Positions 26,482 to 36,803 of a stretch of 64,000 nucleotides of DNA are shown piece after piece. The notes under the pieces are model-generated. The model had not been told where the DNA came from. It saw nothing but the letters and a program-made list of their open reading frames with translations, and made no database searches. The translations under genes and the position numbers were made by a program. Each line of letters starts with the position of its first letter. The stretch's first letter is position 1. This stretch comes from Streptomyces sp. XY006 (lineage in GTDB: Bacteria; Actinomycetota; Actinomycetes; Streptomycetales; Streptomycetaceae), in the NCBI RefSeq assembly GCF_002237655.1, contig NZ_NOKT01000038.1:1-64000 (forward strand), given 5' to 3'.

Positions 26482-26535
26482 GTGACGACTCCGGTCGGGT
26501 TCAGGGGAGGTGCCGGTCGCTCGACGCCCTCCCGG

Positions 26536-26826
26536 TCAGGGAGCGCGCCGGTCCCGGGCGCCCAGCCCCTCGTCGTCCGAGTCGACCCACAGCGACGGGT
26601 CGTACGGCGCGTCCGAGATCGTGACGAGCTCGGGGCGCTTCGGCGCGGCCGGTGACGCGGCGGCCTCACGCAGCAGGGCGAGGCTCTCGCGCAGGTGGTT
26701 GGCGTCGGCCCGGACGCGGCGCATCTCCAGGCCGCCGGTGCCGAGCTGCTTCTCCAGACGCCCCAGCGACCGGAACAGGTCGTCGAGAGAGCGCTGGACC
26801 GAGGTCAGTTCGTCGTGAACGGACAT
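26536..26826 (-). CDS. small coiled-coil protein upstream of sdhC
   Basis: 96-aa protein, promoter-proximal in the sdh operon. Residues 1-55 form heptad-rich helices (ELTSVQRSLDDLFRSLGRLE, then RRVRADANHLRESLALLREA), followed by an acidic C-terminal segment with ISDAPYDPSLWVDSDDEG. No signal peptide, TM or metal motif. From memory, M. tuberculosis has a hypothetical gene of nearly the same size (Rv0250c) at the same place, which suggests a conserved accessory of the Sdh1 complex. Function unknown. Confidence 0.8.
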   Translation of the reverse strand: MSVHDELTSVQRSLDDLFRSLGRLEKQLGTGGLEMRRVRADANHLRESLALLREAAASPAAPKRPELVTISDAPYDPSLWVDSDDEGLGARDRRAP

Positions 26827-27114
26827 GACTTGCCCTCACTTCCACGGGTCCTTCACGGCCCAAGGCGGCAACGTTCATGCGCCTGCGAGTGTTGCGCGTC
26901 ACACCTTGTGCTGTGAAGGGATGTGCATCGATTGGCCGAGGCGTGTGGGTGCACCGAGCGGTGCGTTGGGCCGCATGGGTGGCTTCCCGTTCGTGACCGC
27001 CGTGTCGCCCTGTGTTGCCGAACCCTTTCCTCTTCAGTGGCCGCGTACATCAGATGAACTCCAAATACCGCCAAAAGTGATCATAACGCCCGCGGCTTCC
27101 CGGAGGTAGCACAG
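26827..27114. other. divergent promoter region (sdh operon / lpqW-like gene)
   Basis: 288 nt between divergent genes and clearly less GC-rich than the flanks. It contains TGTTGCGCGTCACA (26890-26903) and TCACA-N8-TGTGA (26899-26916), possible redox- or CRP-type half sites but with non-standard spacing. GGAGG at about 27102 serves the lpqW-like start. No gene seen. Confidence 0.5.
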
Positions 27115-29280
27115 ATGTCCCAGCACGGCGTCGGCCCGCGTGCGGTAACCCGCTCGGTCGCTTTCCTCACCGCGGGCGTGCTCGCGGTGCCCGCGCTCGC
27201 CGGATGCGGTTCCGACGACCCGGCCGGCAAGCCGCTCGCCGCCCCGGACATCCAGCCGGCCTCCCGGGACAAGATCGCCGACGGCGGCACCCTGCGCTGG
27301 GCCGTCGACTCCGTGCCGGACACGCTGAACACCTTCCAGTCCGACGCCGACGCCACCACCACCCGCGTCGCCCAGGCCGTCCTGCCCTCGATGTTCCGCA
27401 TGGACGCCTCCGGCCGCCCCGAGCGCCACCCCGCCTACCTGGAGTCCGCGAAGGTCGTCGAGACCGAGCCCAAGCAGGTGGTGCTGTACAAGCTCGACCA
27501 GCAGGCCGTCTGGAGCGACGGCCGGGAGATCGGCGCGGCCGACTTCGCCGCCCAGTGGCGCGCCCTGTCCGGCAAGGACACCGCCTACTGGACCGCCCGC
27601 AACGCCGGCTACGACCGCATCCAGAAGATCGAGCGCGGCGACAGCGCCCTGGAGGTCCGGGTCACCTTCAGCCGCCCCTACGCCGACTGGCGCTCACTGT
27701 TCTCCCCGCTGTACCCGAAGGACGTCATGGGCACCCCGGACTCCTTCAACGACGGCGCCCGCAAGAAGCTGAAGGTCACCGCCGGTCCCTTCCTGGTGAA
27801 GAAGGTCGACACCGAGAACGACCGGATCACGCTGGCCCGCAACCCTCGCTGGTGGGGCGAGCCCGCCAAGCTCTCCACGATCGAGCTGCGCACCGTCCCG
27901 CGCGACAAGCGGGCCGCCGAGCTGGCCGCCGGCACCCTCGACCTGGCCGAGGTCGACCCGGCGGCGGCCCGCCGCATCACCCTGGCCGCCCGCCCGCAGA
28001 GCTCCAGCAGCCCCGTGATGGGCCCGGGCGCCGACCGGTCGGCGGCGGACGACCTGCACTCCTGGGCCGTGGCCAACGGCAGCGACGAGGACGCGGCCGA
28101 CGAGGAGACCGTCGCCCGCAAGAAGCTGCGCAAGGCCGCCGCCACGTACGCCCGCCGGCAGCAGGCCCTGCGCGGCTTCGAGGTCCGCAAGTCCCTGGAG
28201 CCGGCCTTCACCCAGCTCGCCCTGAACGGCGCCGAGGGCCCCCTGGCCGACGAGCGCGTCCGCAGGGCCGTCGCCCGCGCCCTGGACCGCGAGGAACTCG
28301 CCGAGGCCGTCCTCAAGCCCCTGGGCCTGCCCGCCGTCCCGGTCGGCAGCCACCTGGCCCTGTCCGGCCAGGCCGCCTACGCCGACAACAGCGGCGCCCT
28401 CGGCGGCCAGGACACCGAGGAGGCCCAGGCCCTGCTCGCGGACGCCGGCTGGGTGCGCGGCGGCCCCGTCAAGGAGCAGAAGAAGGACGAGGAGAAGACG
28501 GAGAAGGCCGCGGGCGGCGAGGGCGAGCAGGCGGCTGGCTCCTCCGGCGCGGACGAGGACGACAAGGCCCTCGGGCAGGACCCGGCCGGCCGGCTCGCCC
28601 AGGACGGCAAGCAGTACAAGCACCCGCACCCGGGCGGCGCCCCCGGTGCGTACGCCCCGCAGGGCACCGCCGCCCCGGCGAACCAGGAGGCCGCCCCGTT
28701 CGCCAAGAACGGCAAGGCGCTCACACTCCGCTTCGTGCTCCCCTCCGGGCCGGGCTCCCAGACGCTGCGCACGGTCGCCGACCGGATCACGCGCATGCTG
28801 CAGCGCGTCGGCATCGGCACGGAGATCTCCAAGGTCTCCGACGAGTCCTACTTCAAGGACCACATCGCCTCAGGCCAGTACGACCTGGCCCTGTACTCCT
28901 GGCCCGCCACGGCCTACCCCGCCACCGACGCCCGCCCCGTCTACGCCAAGCCGGTCCCGGCCGCCGACGGCTCCCTGAGCGTCGAGCAGAACTACACCCG
29001 CGTCGGCACCGACCAGGTCGACCAGCTCTTCGACGAGGCCGTGGCCACGCTCGACGAGGGCAAGTCCCGCTCCCTCATCCGCAAGGCCGACTCCCGTATC
29101 TGGGCGGCGGCCGGCTCCATCCCCCTCTTTCAGCGCCCGCAGCTCCTCGCGGCCCGCAAGAACCTGGCCAACACCGGCGCCTTCGGCCTGGCCACCCCGG
29201 TCTACGAGGACATGGGCTTCCTGAAGAAGGGCGCCAAGCCGGCCGCGGGCTCCTCGGCGAAGGGCTCCACCGCTCCGTAG
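27115..29280 (+). CDS. LpqW-like substrate-binding lipoprotein
   Basis: 721-aa family-5 extracellular solute-binding-protein fold. Lipoprotein signal ends VLAVPALAGC (Cys about residue 31). SBP_bac_5 signatures include GGTLRWAVDSVPDTLN near the N-terminus and the late region TVADRITRMLQRVGIGTEI. A roughly 75-residue hydrophilic insert (QKKDEEKTEKAAGGEGEQAA onward) interrupts the C-terminal lobe. No permease or ATPase genes adjoin it; it sits alone next to typA, the same neighbourhood as M. tuberculosis lpqW, a lipoprotein that modulates mannolipid synthesis rather than import. I infer an LpqW-type role; a true peptide receptor for a distant permease is the alternative. Confidence 0.85.
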   Translation: MSQHGVGPRAVTRSVAFLTAGVLAVPALAGCGSDDPAGKPLAAPDIQPASRDKIADGGTLRWAVDSVPDTLNTFQSDADATTTRVAQAVLPSMFRMDASGRPERHPAYLESAKVVETEPKQVVLYKLDQQAVWSDGREIGAADFAAQWRALSGKDTAYWTARNAGYDRIQKIERGDSALEVRVTFSRPYADWRSLFSPLYPKDVMGTPDSFNDGARKKLKVTAGPFLVKKVDTENDRITLARNPRWWGEPAKLSTIELRTVPRDKRAAELAAGTLDLAEVDPAAARRITLAARPQSSSSPVMGPGADRSAADDLHSWAVANGSDEDAADEETVARKKLRKAAATYARRQQALRGFEVRKSLEPAFTQLALNGAEGPLADERVRRAVARALDREELAEAVLKPLGLPAVPVGSHLALSGQAAYADNSGALGGQDTEEAQALLADAGWVRGGPVKEQKKDEEKTEKAAGGEGEQAAGSSGADEDDKALGQDPAGRLAQDGKQYKHPHPGGAPGAYAPQGTAAPANQEAAPFAKNGKALTLRFVLPSGPGSQTLRTVADRITRMLQRVGIGTEISKVSDESYFKDHIASGQYDLALYSWPATAYPATDARPVYAKPVPAADGSLSVEQNYTRVGTDQVDQLFDEAVATLDEGKSRSLIRKADSRIWAAAGSIPLFQRPQLLAARKNLANTGAFGLATPVYEDMGFLKKGAKPAAGSSAKGSTAP

Positions 29281-29560
29281 CTCCGGGGACGCTCGAACGC
29301 CTTGCCGTTCCGCGCCCGGCGCCGGTGACGGGGCCGGGGCCGAGCGGGTCCGGCTGGCCGGTGTCTGCGACCCGAGCGGCCGGCCCGAGAGGTGGCCCGG
29401 CGCTCCTGAGAACGGCCTGACCTGCGCAGACATGGCCCGGCTAACCCCTGCCGCCGTAGCCCCGTACCATGGGGTGAGGCCGTGGCATGTTGAGCCCGGC
29501 AGGGCCCGCGCACCACCGACGTACGCGCAGGGCATTCACTACTCCGGGAGTACGCCTTTT

Positions 29561-31468
<1,908 letters not shown>

Positions 31469-31483
31469 CGCGCCCCGTACGCA

Positions 31484-31527
31484 CAGCACCGGGCACCCCG
31501 CACGCGCGGGGTGCCCGGTGCTGTTTC
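31484..31527 (+). terminator. terminator of typA
   Basis: Perfect 17-bp stem CAGCACCGGGCACCCCG / CGGGGTGCCCGGTGCTG with a 6-nt loop and a short T-run (TTT). Confidence 0.93.
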
Positions 31528-32105
31528 CAGCCGCTGGTGCGGCCGCTCGCCGGCCGCCCGGTGAAGGGGGAGCAACGCCCAGGGGAGGGGTAGGGAAAAC
31601 CCTCGATTTGCCCGGCGCCGCCGTCCGGAACGGCCCGCTCCCACTACCCTGCTGCGGAACGCCTCGCTCTGCCCTGCCTCCTGGCCGGGAACAGCCTTGC
31701 GGCGACCGCCTCTTGAGCGCGCCACGGCCACCGTCGGCACCCTGCACGGACGCCTCGGCGACCGCAAGCGGTTTTTCTCACTCTCGCGTCCGGAATACGG
31801 ACGGTCTCCACCGATAGATGTGTAACAAGTCCGTTTCGCAGGGATCTTTCACCAAACCCTTTGTCCGGATTTTGGAAGATGTATACGCGAGCTGTGATCG
31901 AACCGAGACCTCGAGAGTGTGGTTCGGTCCTGGTGTTTGGCAGATAGTTAGGCGCGTAGAGCTCGGATGAAGGGTCACTCGCCGGCAGCGGCGCCGACTC
32001 ACGAGCGCGGGGGCACCTGACGATTTCCGGCACCGGCGACGGGCGGTGGCGGTGGTCTGTCTGTGCTCCCTTTGCGGTGAACCAATGACTTCTTAGGAGG
32101 AACCC
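31528..32105. other. 578-nt region upstream of peptide ABC operon
   Basis: Long AT-rich leader region (by local standards) without a gene. It contains a small hairpin with T-run (ACCG-CAAG-CGGT-TTTT, 31761-31776), an inverted repeat CGTCCG-gaata-CGGACG (31787-31803), and a possible -10 TAGTTA at 31945-31950. AGGAGGA lies just before the first gene. Its size suggests complex regulation of the operon. Confidence 0.55.
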
Positions 32106-33719
32106 ATGCGCGGTGCCAAGAGCGCCAAGTGGGTCGCGGGGGCGATAGTCGTCGCCCTGGCCGCCACCGCCTGCGGCGGCGACGGTGATGGTGAGAGCAA
32201 GAGCAAGGGTTCCGGACCTGCCGGTTACGTCTCGATCGACGTCGGTGAGCCGCAGAAGCCGCTGATCCCGGCCGACACGAACGAGAGCAACGGCTCGTAC
32301 GTCATCCAGTCGCTCTTCACCCAGCTGCTGGACTTCGACGCCAAGGGTGAGATCGTCTACACGAACGCCGAGTCGGTCACCTCGGACGACTCCAAGACGT
32401 GGACGGTCAAGCTCAAGAAGGGCTGGAAGTTCCACAACGGCGAAGAAGTCACCTCCAAGTCGTACATCGACGCTTGGAACTGGTACGCCAACATCAAGAA
32501 CAACCAGCAGAACTCCTTCTGGTTCCAGGACATCAAGGGTTACGACGATGTCCACCCGGAGAAGGGTGACCCGAAGGCCGAGACCATGTCCGGTCTGAAG
32601 GCCGTGGACGACCACACCTTCACCATCGAGCTGAAGTACACGATGCCGTACTTCAACTACAAGCTCGGCTACACCACCTGGGCCCCGCTGCCCAAGGTCT
32701 TCTACGACGACCCGAAGGCCTTCGGCCAGAAGCCGGTCGGCAACGGTCCCTACAAGTTCGAGAAGTGGGACCACAAGAAGCTCATCCAGGTCAAGGCCTG
32801 GGACGAGTACCAGGGCCCGAACAAGGCCAAGAACAAGGGCGTCCAGTTCAAGGCGTACACGACCCTCGAGGCCGCGTACAAGGACGTCGTCTCCGGCAAC
32901 CTGGACATGATCCGCCAGGTCGGCCCGACGGACCTGCCCAAGTACAAGCAGGACCTGGGCGACGGTGCCATCGAGCAGCCGTACGCGGCCATCCAGACGC
33001 TGACCCCGGCGTTCTACTCCAAGACCTTCAAGGACATCGACCCGAAGGTCCTGCAGGGTCTGTCGATGGCGATCGACCGCGACACGATCACCAAGACGGT
33101 TCTGAACAACACCCGCACCCCGGCCAAGGGCTTCACGCCCCCCGGCGTCAAGGGTTACCAGAACCTGGACACCGACGTGTTCACGTACAACCCGACGAAG
33201 GCCAAGCAGCTCATCAAGGAGGGCGGTGGCGTTCCGGGCAACAAGTTCACCGTCCAGTACAACACCGACGGTGGGCACAAGGAGTGGGTGACCGCGGTCT
33301 GCGAGTCCATCCGCAAGGCCACCGGTGTCGACTGCGTCGGCGACCCCAAGCCGGACTTCGCCACGGACCTCGAGGCCCGTGACAACGACCAGGTGAAGGG
33401 CATGTACCGCGGTGGCTGGGTCGCCGACTACCCGGTCAACGCCAACTTCATGAAGGAGCTGTACCACACCACCGCCGAGGCGAACAACGGCCGCTTCTCC
33501 AACAAGGAGATCGACGGCCTGATGAACAAGGCGGACAACGCCAAGTCCCTTGAGGAGTCGGTGAAGGCCTTCCAGGAGGTCGAGAAGAAGCTGGTCGACC
33601 ACATGCCGGCCATCCCGCTCTGGTACTACCGCATCAACGGCGGCCACGGTAAGAACGTCGACAACGTGAACGTCGACTTCCACGGTGACCTCGAAGTGTG
33701 GGCCGTCACCACCAAGTAA
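32106..33719 (+). CDS. oligopeptide ABC transporter substrate-binding lipoprotein
   Basis: 537-aa family-5 solute-binding protein. Lipoprotein signal VAGAIVVALAATAC with Cys at residue 23, followed by a GGDGDGES linker. The SBP_bac_5 core includes TWTVKLKKGWKFHNGEEV and PLPKVFYDD, and the late lobe ends NADNAKSLEESVKAFQEVEK. It resembles DppA/OppA and, in Streptomyces, the BldK-type binding proteins. First gene of a five-gene operon and much richer in AAG, GGT and other translationally preferred codons than its neighbours, fitting high expression. AGGAGGA lies 5-6 nt upstream. Confidence 0.94.
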   Translation: MRGAKSAKWVAGAIVVALAATACGGDGDGESKSKGSGPAGYVSIDVGEPQKPLIPADTNESNGSYVIQSLFTQLLDFDAKGEIVYTNAESVTSDDSKTWTVKLKKGWKFHNGEEVTSKSYIDAWNWYANIKNNQQNSFWFQDIKGYDDVHPEKGDPKAETMSGLKAVDDHTFTIELKYTMPYFNYKLGYTTWAPLPKVFYDDPKAFGQKPVGNGPYKFEKWDHKKLIQVKAWDEYQGPNKAKNKGVQFKAYTTLEAAYKDVVSGNLDMIRQVGPTDLPKYKQDLGDGAIEQPYAAIQTLTPAFYSKTFKDIDPKVLQGLSMAIDRDTITKTVLNNTRTPAKGFTPPGVKGYQNLDTDVFTYNPTKAKQLIKEGGGVPGNKFTVQYNTDGGHKEWVTAVCESIRKATGVDCVGDPKPDFATDLEARDNDQVKGMYRGGWVADYPVNANFMKELYHTTAEANNGRFSNKEIDGLMNKADNAKSLEESVKAFQEVEKKLVDHMPAIPLWYYRINGGHGKNVDNVNVDFHGDLEVWAVTTK

Positions 33720-33722
33720 GAG

Positions 33723-33825
33723 GAGCCCGCAGGGCTCTTCCCACTCGGCCGTAGACCCGCCGCCGCTCCGGCGGCGGTGGGAGGTACGGGGGGCCGTCTC
33801 GCCGATCGGAGACGGCCCCCGTACC
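33723..33825 (+). terminator. triple hairpin between binding-protein and permease genes
   Basis: Three stems in about 100 nt: GAGCCC-GCA-GGGCTC (33723-33737), CCGCCGCCG-CTC-CGGCGGCGG (33757-33777), and a 17-bp stem GGTACGGGGG(G)CCGTCTC / GAGACGGCCCCCGTACC (33783-33825, one bulged G). Likely a partial terminator or 3' stabiliser that makes the binding protein far more abundant than the permease parts. Confidence 0.82.
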
Positions 33826-33851
33826 TGCGTTAACCCCTCACGGAGGCACCT

Positions 33852-34781
33852 ATGGGGCGCTATGTCGCACGACGACTGCTCCAGATGATCCCGGTGTTCA
33901 TCGGGTCAACCTTGATCATCTTTTGCATGATGTACGCCCTGCCCGGCGATCCCGTCCGGGCGATGATGGGGGATCAGGCGTACGACCCGACGGTGGTCGC
34001 TGGCATCAAGAAGGAACTCGGCCTCGACCAGCCGCTCCTGCAGCAGTACGTCAACTACATGACCAACCTGTTGCAGGGGGACTTCGGTACGCAGATCGCC
34101 AGTCAGCGGCCCATCGCCGACATCATCACCGACGCGTTCCCGGTGACCATCAGACTGACGATCTTCGCCTTCACCTTCGTCACGCTCGTGGGCATCGGCC
34201 TCGGCATCGTCGCCGGTCTGCGCCCCGACACGCTGCGCGACCGCGGACTGCTGACGCTGACGCTGGTCCTCGTGTCGATGCCGTCCTTCGTGCTGGGCTT
34301 CCTGCTGCAGTACCTGTTCGCGTTCAAGTGGTCCATCACCACCCCGACCGTGACCGACTCGACGGACTTCGCGCAGCTCGCGCTGCCCGCCACCGTGCTG
34401 GCGTCGCTGTCGCTCGCCTACGTCGCCCGGCTGACCCGTACGTCGATCGCGGAGAACCTGCGGTCCGACTACATGCGCACCGCCGTGGCCAAGGGCCTGC
34501 CGCGCCGCCGCGTGATCGGTGTCCACCTGATGCGCAACTCGCTCATCCCCGTGGTCACCTTCCTCGGCATCGAGGTCGGCAACCTGATGACCGGCGCCAT
34601 CGTGACCGAGGGCATCTTCAACGTGCGGGGTATCGGCGTCGAGATCTACGAGGCGCTCAGCCGGCGCGAGGGCGCCACGGTCGTGGGCATCGCCTCGCTC
34701 ATGGTGCTCATCTACCTCGCTGCCAGCCTGATCGTCGACCTGCTCTACGCGGTCCTGGACCCGAGGATCCGGTATGCCTGA
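33852..34781 (+). CDS. peptide ABC transporter permease (DppB type)
   Basis: 309-aa inner-membrane permease. N-terminal MGRYVARRLLQMIPVFIGST is the classic DppB/OppB start; six TM segments follow. The ATPase-coupling EAA loop is DYMRTAVAKGLPRRRVIGVH. The extracytoplasmic loop after TM1 is long, as in the family. It is second in the operon, separated from the binding-protein gene by the hairpin cluster, and overlaps the next permease by 8 nt. Confidence 0.95.
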   Translation: MGRYVARRLLQMIPVFIGSTLIIFCMMYALPGDPVRAMMGDQAYDPTVVAGIKKELGLDQPLLQQYVNYMTNLLQGDFGTQIASQRPIADIITDAFPVTIRLTIFAFTFVTLVGIGLGIVAGLRPDTLRDRGLLTLTLVLVSMPSFVLGFLLQYLFAFKWSITTPTVTDSTDFAQLALPATVLASLSLAYVARLTRTSIAENLRSDYMRTAVAKGLPRRRVIGVHLMRNSLIPVVTFLGIEVGNLMTGAIVTEGIFNVRGIGVEIYEALSRREGATVVGIASLMVLIYLAASLIVDLLYAVLDPRIRYA

Positions 34782-35733
34782 CAAGACCGTTGAGAAGGTC
34801 GAAGCCCTTCCCGGTGACACCGTGAGCACCGCGGGCGTCGTCGTGGCCGACGCCGGACCGGCTCCGGACAAGGCGCGCAGCCTGTGGTCCGACGCCTGGC
34901 ACGACCTGCGGCGCAACCCGCTGTTCGTGATCTCGGCCGTGCTGATCCTGTTCCTGCTCGTGATGTCGCTCTGGCCGGGGTTGTTCACCAGCGCCTCGCC
35001 GCGCGACGCCGACCTGGCCAAGCACTACCTGGGCAAGCCGAACTGGGGCCACTTCTTCGCCCCGGACTGGCTCGGCTACGACGTCCAGGGCCGTTCCATC
35101 TACGCCCGTGTCGTCTACGGCGCCCGGGCCTCGATCACCGTCGGTGTGGGTGTCACGCTCGCCGTCACCGTCCTCGGCACGGTCATCGGCATGATCGCCG
35201 GCTACTTCGGCGGCTGGACCGACACCCTGCTGTCGCGGCTGACCGACATCTTCCTCGGCATCCCGTTCCTGCTCGGTGCCCTGGTGGTGCTCAACTCCTT
35301 CGACGACCGCACCGTCTGGGTCGTCATCATGGCCCTGGCCTTCCTGGGCTGGACCCAGATCGCCCGAGTCGCCCGCGGTGCCGTCATCACCATCAAGCAG
35401 GCGGACTACGTGGTGGCCGCCAAGGCGCTCGGTGCCTCGACGTCCCGGATCCTGTTCCGGCACATCCTGCCGAACGCGCTCGCGCCCATCATCGTCGTGG
35501 CGACGATCGCGCTCGGCGGCTACATCGCGGCCGAGGCGACCCTGTCCTTCCTGGGCGTGGGCCTCGGTGACACGGCGGTGTCCTGGGGCGGCGACGTGGC
35601 CCGAGGACGCGAGCAGCTCCGGATCGCCCCCCACACCCTGATCATCCCGTCGGTGATGGTCTCGATCACGGTGCTCTCGTTCCTGATGTTCGGCGATGCG
35701 GTACGCAACGCCCTCGACCCCAAGCTGCGCTGA
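34774..35733 (+). CDS. peptide ABC transporter permease (DppC type)
   Basis: 319-aa permease. A 45-residue cytoplasmic N-terminus precedes the DppC-type start WHDLRRNPLFVISAVLILFL; then RVVYGARASITVGVGVTLAV opens the permease domain. EAA loop QADYVVAAKALGASTSRILF and the family motif ATLSFLGVGLGD are present. ATG 34774 lies inside the previous gene's end, so the two permeases are translationally coupled for equal stoichiometry. Confidence 0.95.
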   Translation: MPDKTVEKVEALPGDTVSTAGVVVADAGPAPDKARSLWSDAWHDLRRNPLFVISAVLILFLLVMSLWPGLFTSASPRDADLAKHYLGKPNWGHFFAPDWLGYDVQGRSIYARVVYGARASITVGVGVTLAVTVLGTVIGMIAGYFGGWTDTLLSRLTDIFLGIPFLLGALVVLNSFDDRTVWVVIMALAFLGWTQIARVARGAVITIKQADYVVAAKALGASTSRILFRHILPNALAPIIVVATIALGGYIAAEATLSFLGVGLGDTAVSWGGDVARGREQLRIAPHTLIIPSVMVSITVLSFLMFGDAVRNALDPKLR

Positions 35734-35744
35734 GGGAGGCGTAC

Positions 35745-36803
35745 GTGACCATCATCGATGAAGTGGCCGGCAGTCCCGCGGCCGACGGTTCCGAGGACAC
35801 GGGCCGCCCGCTGCTCGAAGTCCGCGACCTGCACGTGGAGTTCCGCACCCGCGACGGTGTCGCCAAGGCCGTCAACGGCGTCAACTACTCCGTCGCCGCC
35901 GGTGAGACGCTGGCCGTGCTCGGCGAGTCCGGCTCCGGCAAGTCCGTCACCGCGCAGGCGATCATGGGCATCCTCGACATGCCGCCCGGGAGCATCCCCA
36001 AGGGGGAGATCCTCTTCCGCGGCCAGGACATGCTGAAGATGTCGGACGAGGAGCGCCGGAAGATCCGCGGCCGCAAGATCGCGATGATCTTCCAGGACGC
36101 GCTGTCCTCGCTGAACCCGGTGCTCTCCGTGGGCTACCAGCTCGGCGAGATGTTCCGCGTGCACCAGGGCATGTCCAAGAAGGAAGCCAAGGCCAAGGCG
36201 ATCGAGCTGATGGACCGGGTGAAGATCCCGGCCGCCGCGGCCCGGATCAACGACTACCCGCACCAGTTCTCGGGCGGTATGCGCCAGCGCATCATGATCG
36301 CCATGGCGCTCGCCCTGGAGCCGGACCTGATCATCGCCGACGAGCCCACCACGGCTCTCGACGTGACGGTCCAGGCCCAGGTCATGGACCTGCTCGCGGA
36401 GTTGCAGCGCGAGTACAACATGGGCCTCATCCTGATCACCCACGACCTCGGCGTGGTCGCCGACGTCGCGGACAAGATCGCCGTGATGTACGCCGGGCGC
36501 ATCGTCGAGCGCGCCCCGGTCCACGAGCTGTACAAGCGCCCCGCGCACCCGTACACGAAGGGGCTGCTGGACTCGATCCCGCGCCTGGACCAGAAGGGCC
36601 AGGACCTCTACGCGATCAAGGGCCTGCCGCCCAACCTGACGCGTATCCCGTCCGGTTGCGCCTTCAACCCGCGATGCCCCATGGCGCAGGACATCTGCCG
36701 TACGGACATCCCGCCGCTGCACCCCGTCACCGAGCGGGACGGCAGTGAGCTGGTCGGCCGCGGCAGCGCGTGCCACTTCTGGAAGGAGACGATCCATGGC
36801 TGA
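35745..36803 (+). CDS. peptide ABC transporter ATPase (DppD type)
   Basis: 352-aa ABC ATPase. Walker A is GESGSGKSVT, Q-loop in MIFQDALSSLNP, signature FSGGMRQR, Walker B DLIIADEPTTALD, and switch His in ITHDLGVVADVAD. The C-terminal oligopeptide-type extension contains CAFNPRCPMAQDIC, a Cys motif seen in DppD/OppD where it can hold a 4Fe-4S cluster. GTG 35745 with GGGAGG upstream. Partner of the next gene in a heterodimeric ATPase. Confidence 0.96.
   Translation: MTIIDEVAGSPAADGSEDTGRPLLEVRDLHVEFRTRDGVAKAVNGVNYSVAAGETLAVLGESGSGKSVTAQAIMGILDMPPGSIPKGEILFRGQDMLKMSDEERRKIRGRKIAMIFQDALSSLNPVLSVGYQLGEMFRVHQGMSKKEAKAKAIELMDRVKIPAAAARINDYPHQFSGGMRQRIMIAMALALEPDLIIADEPTTALDVTVQAQVMDLLAELQREYNMGLILITHDLGVVADVADKIAVMYAGRIVERAPVHELYKRPAHPYTKGLLDSIPRLDQKGQDLYAIKGLPPNLTRIPSGCAFNPRCPMAQDICRTDIPPLHPVTERDGSELVGRGSACHFWKETIHG

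Noticed and set aside
26890..26916. CRP or Rex site before the sdh operon
   Set aside because: TCACA-N8-TGTGA is in the wrong orientation for CRP, and TGTTG-CGCG-TCACA is two bases short of the Rex palindrome. Kept only as a note on the intergenic region.
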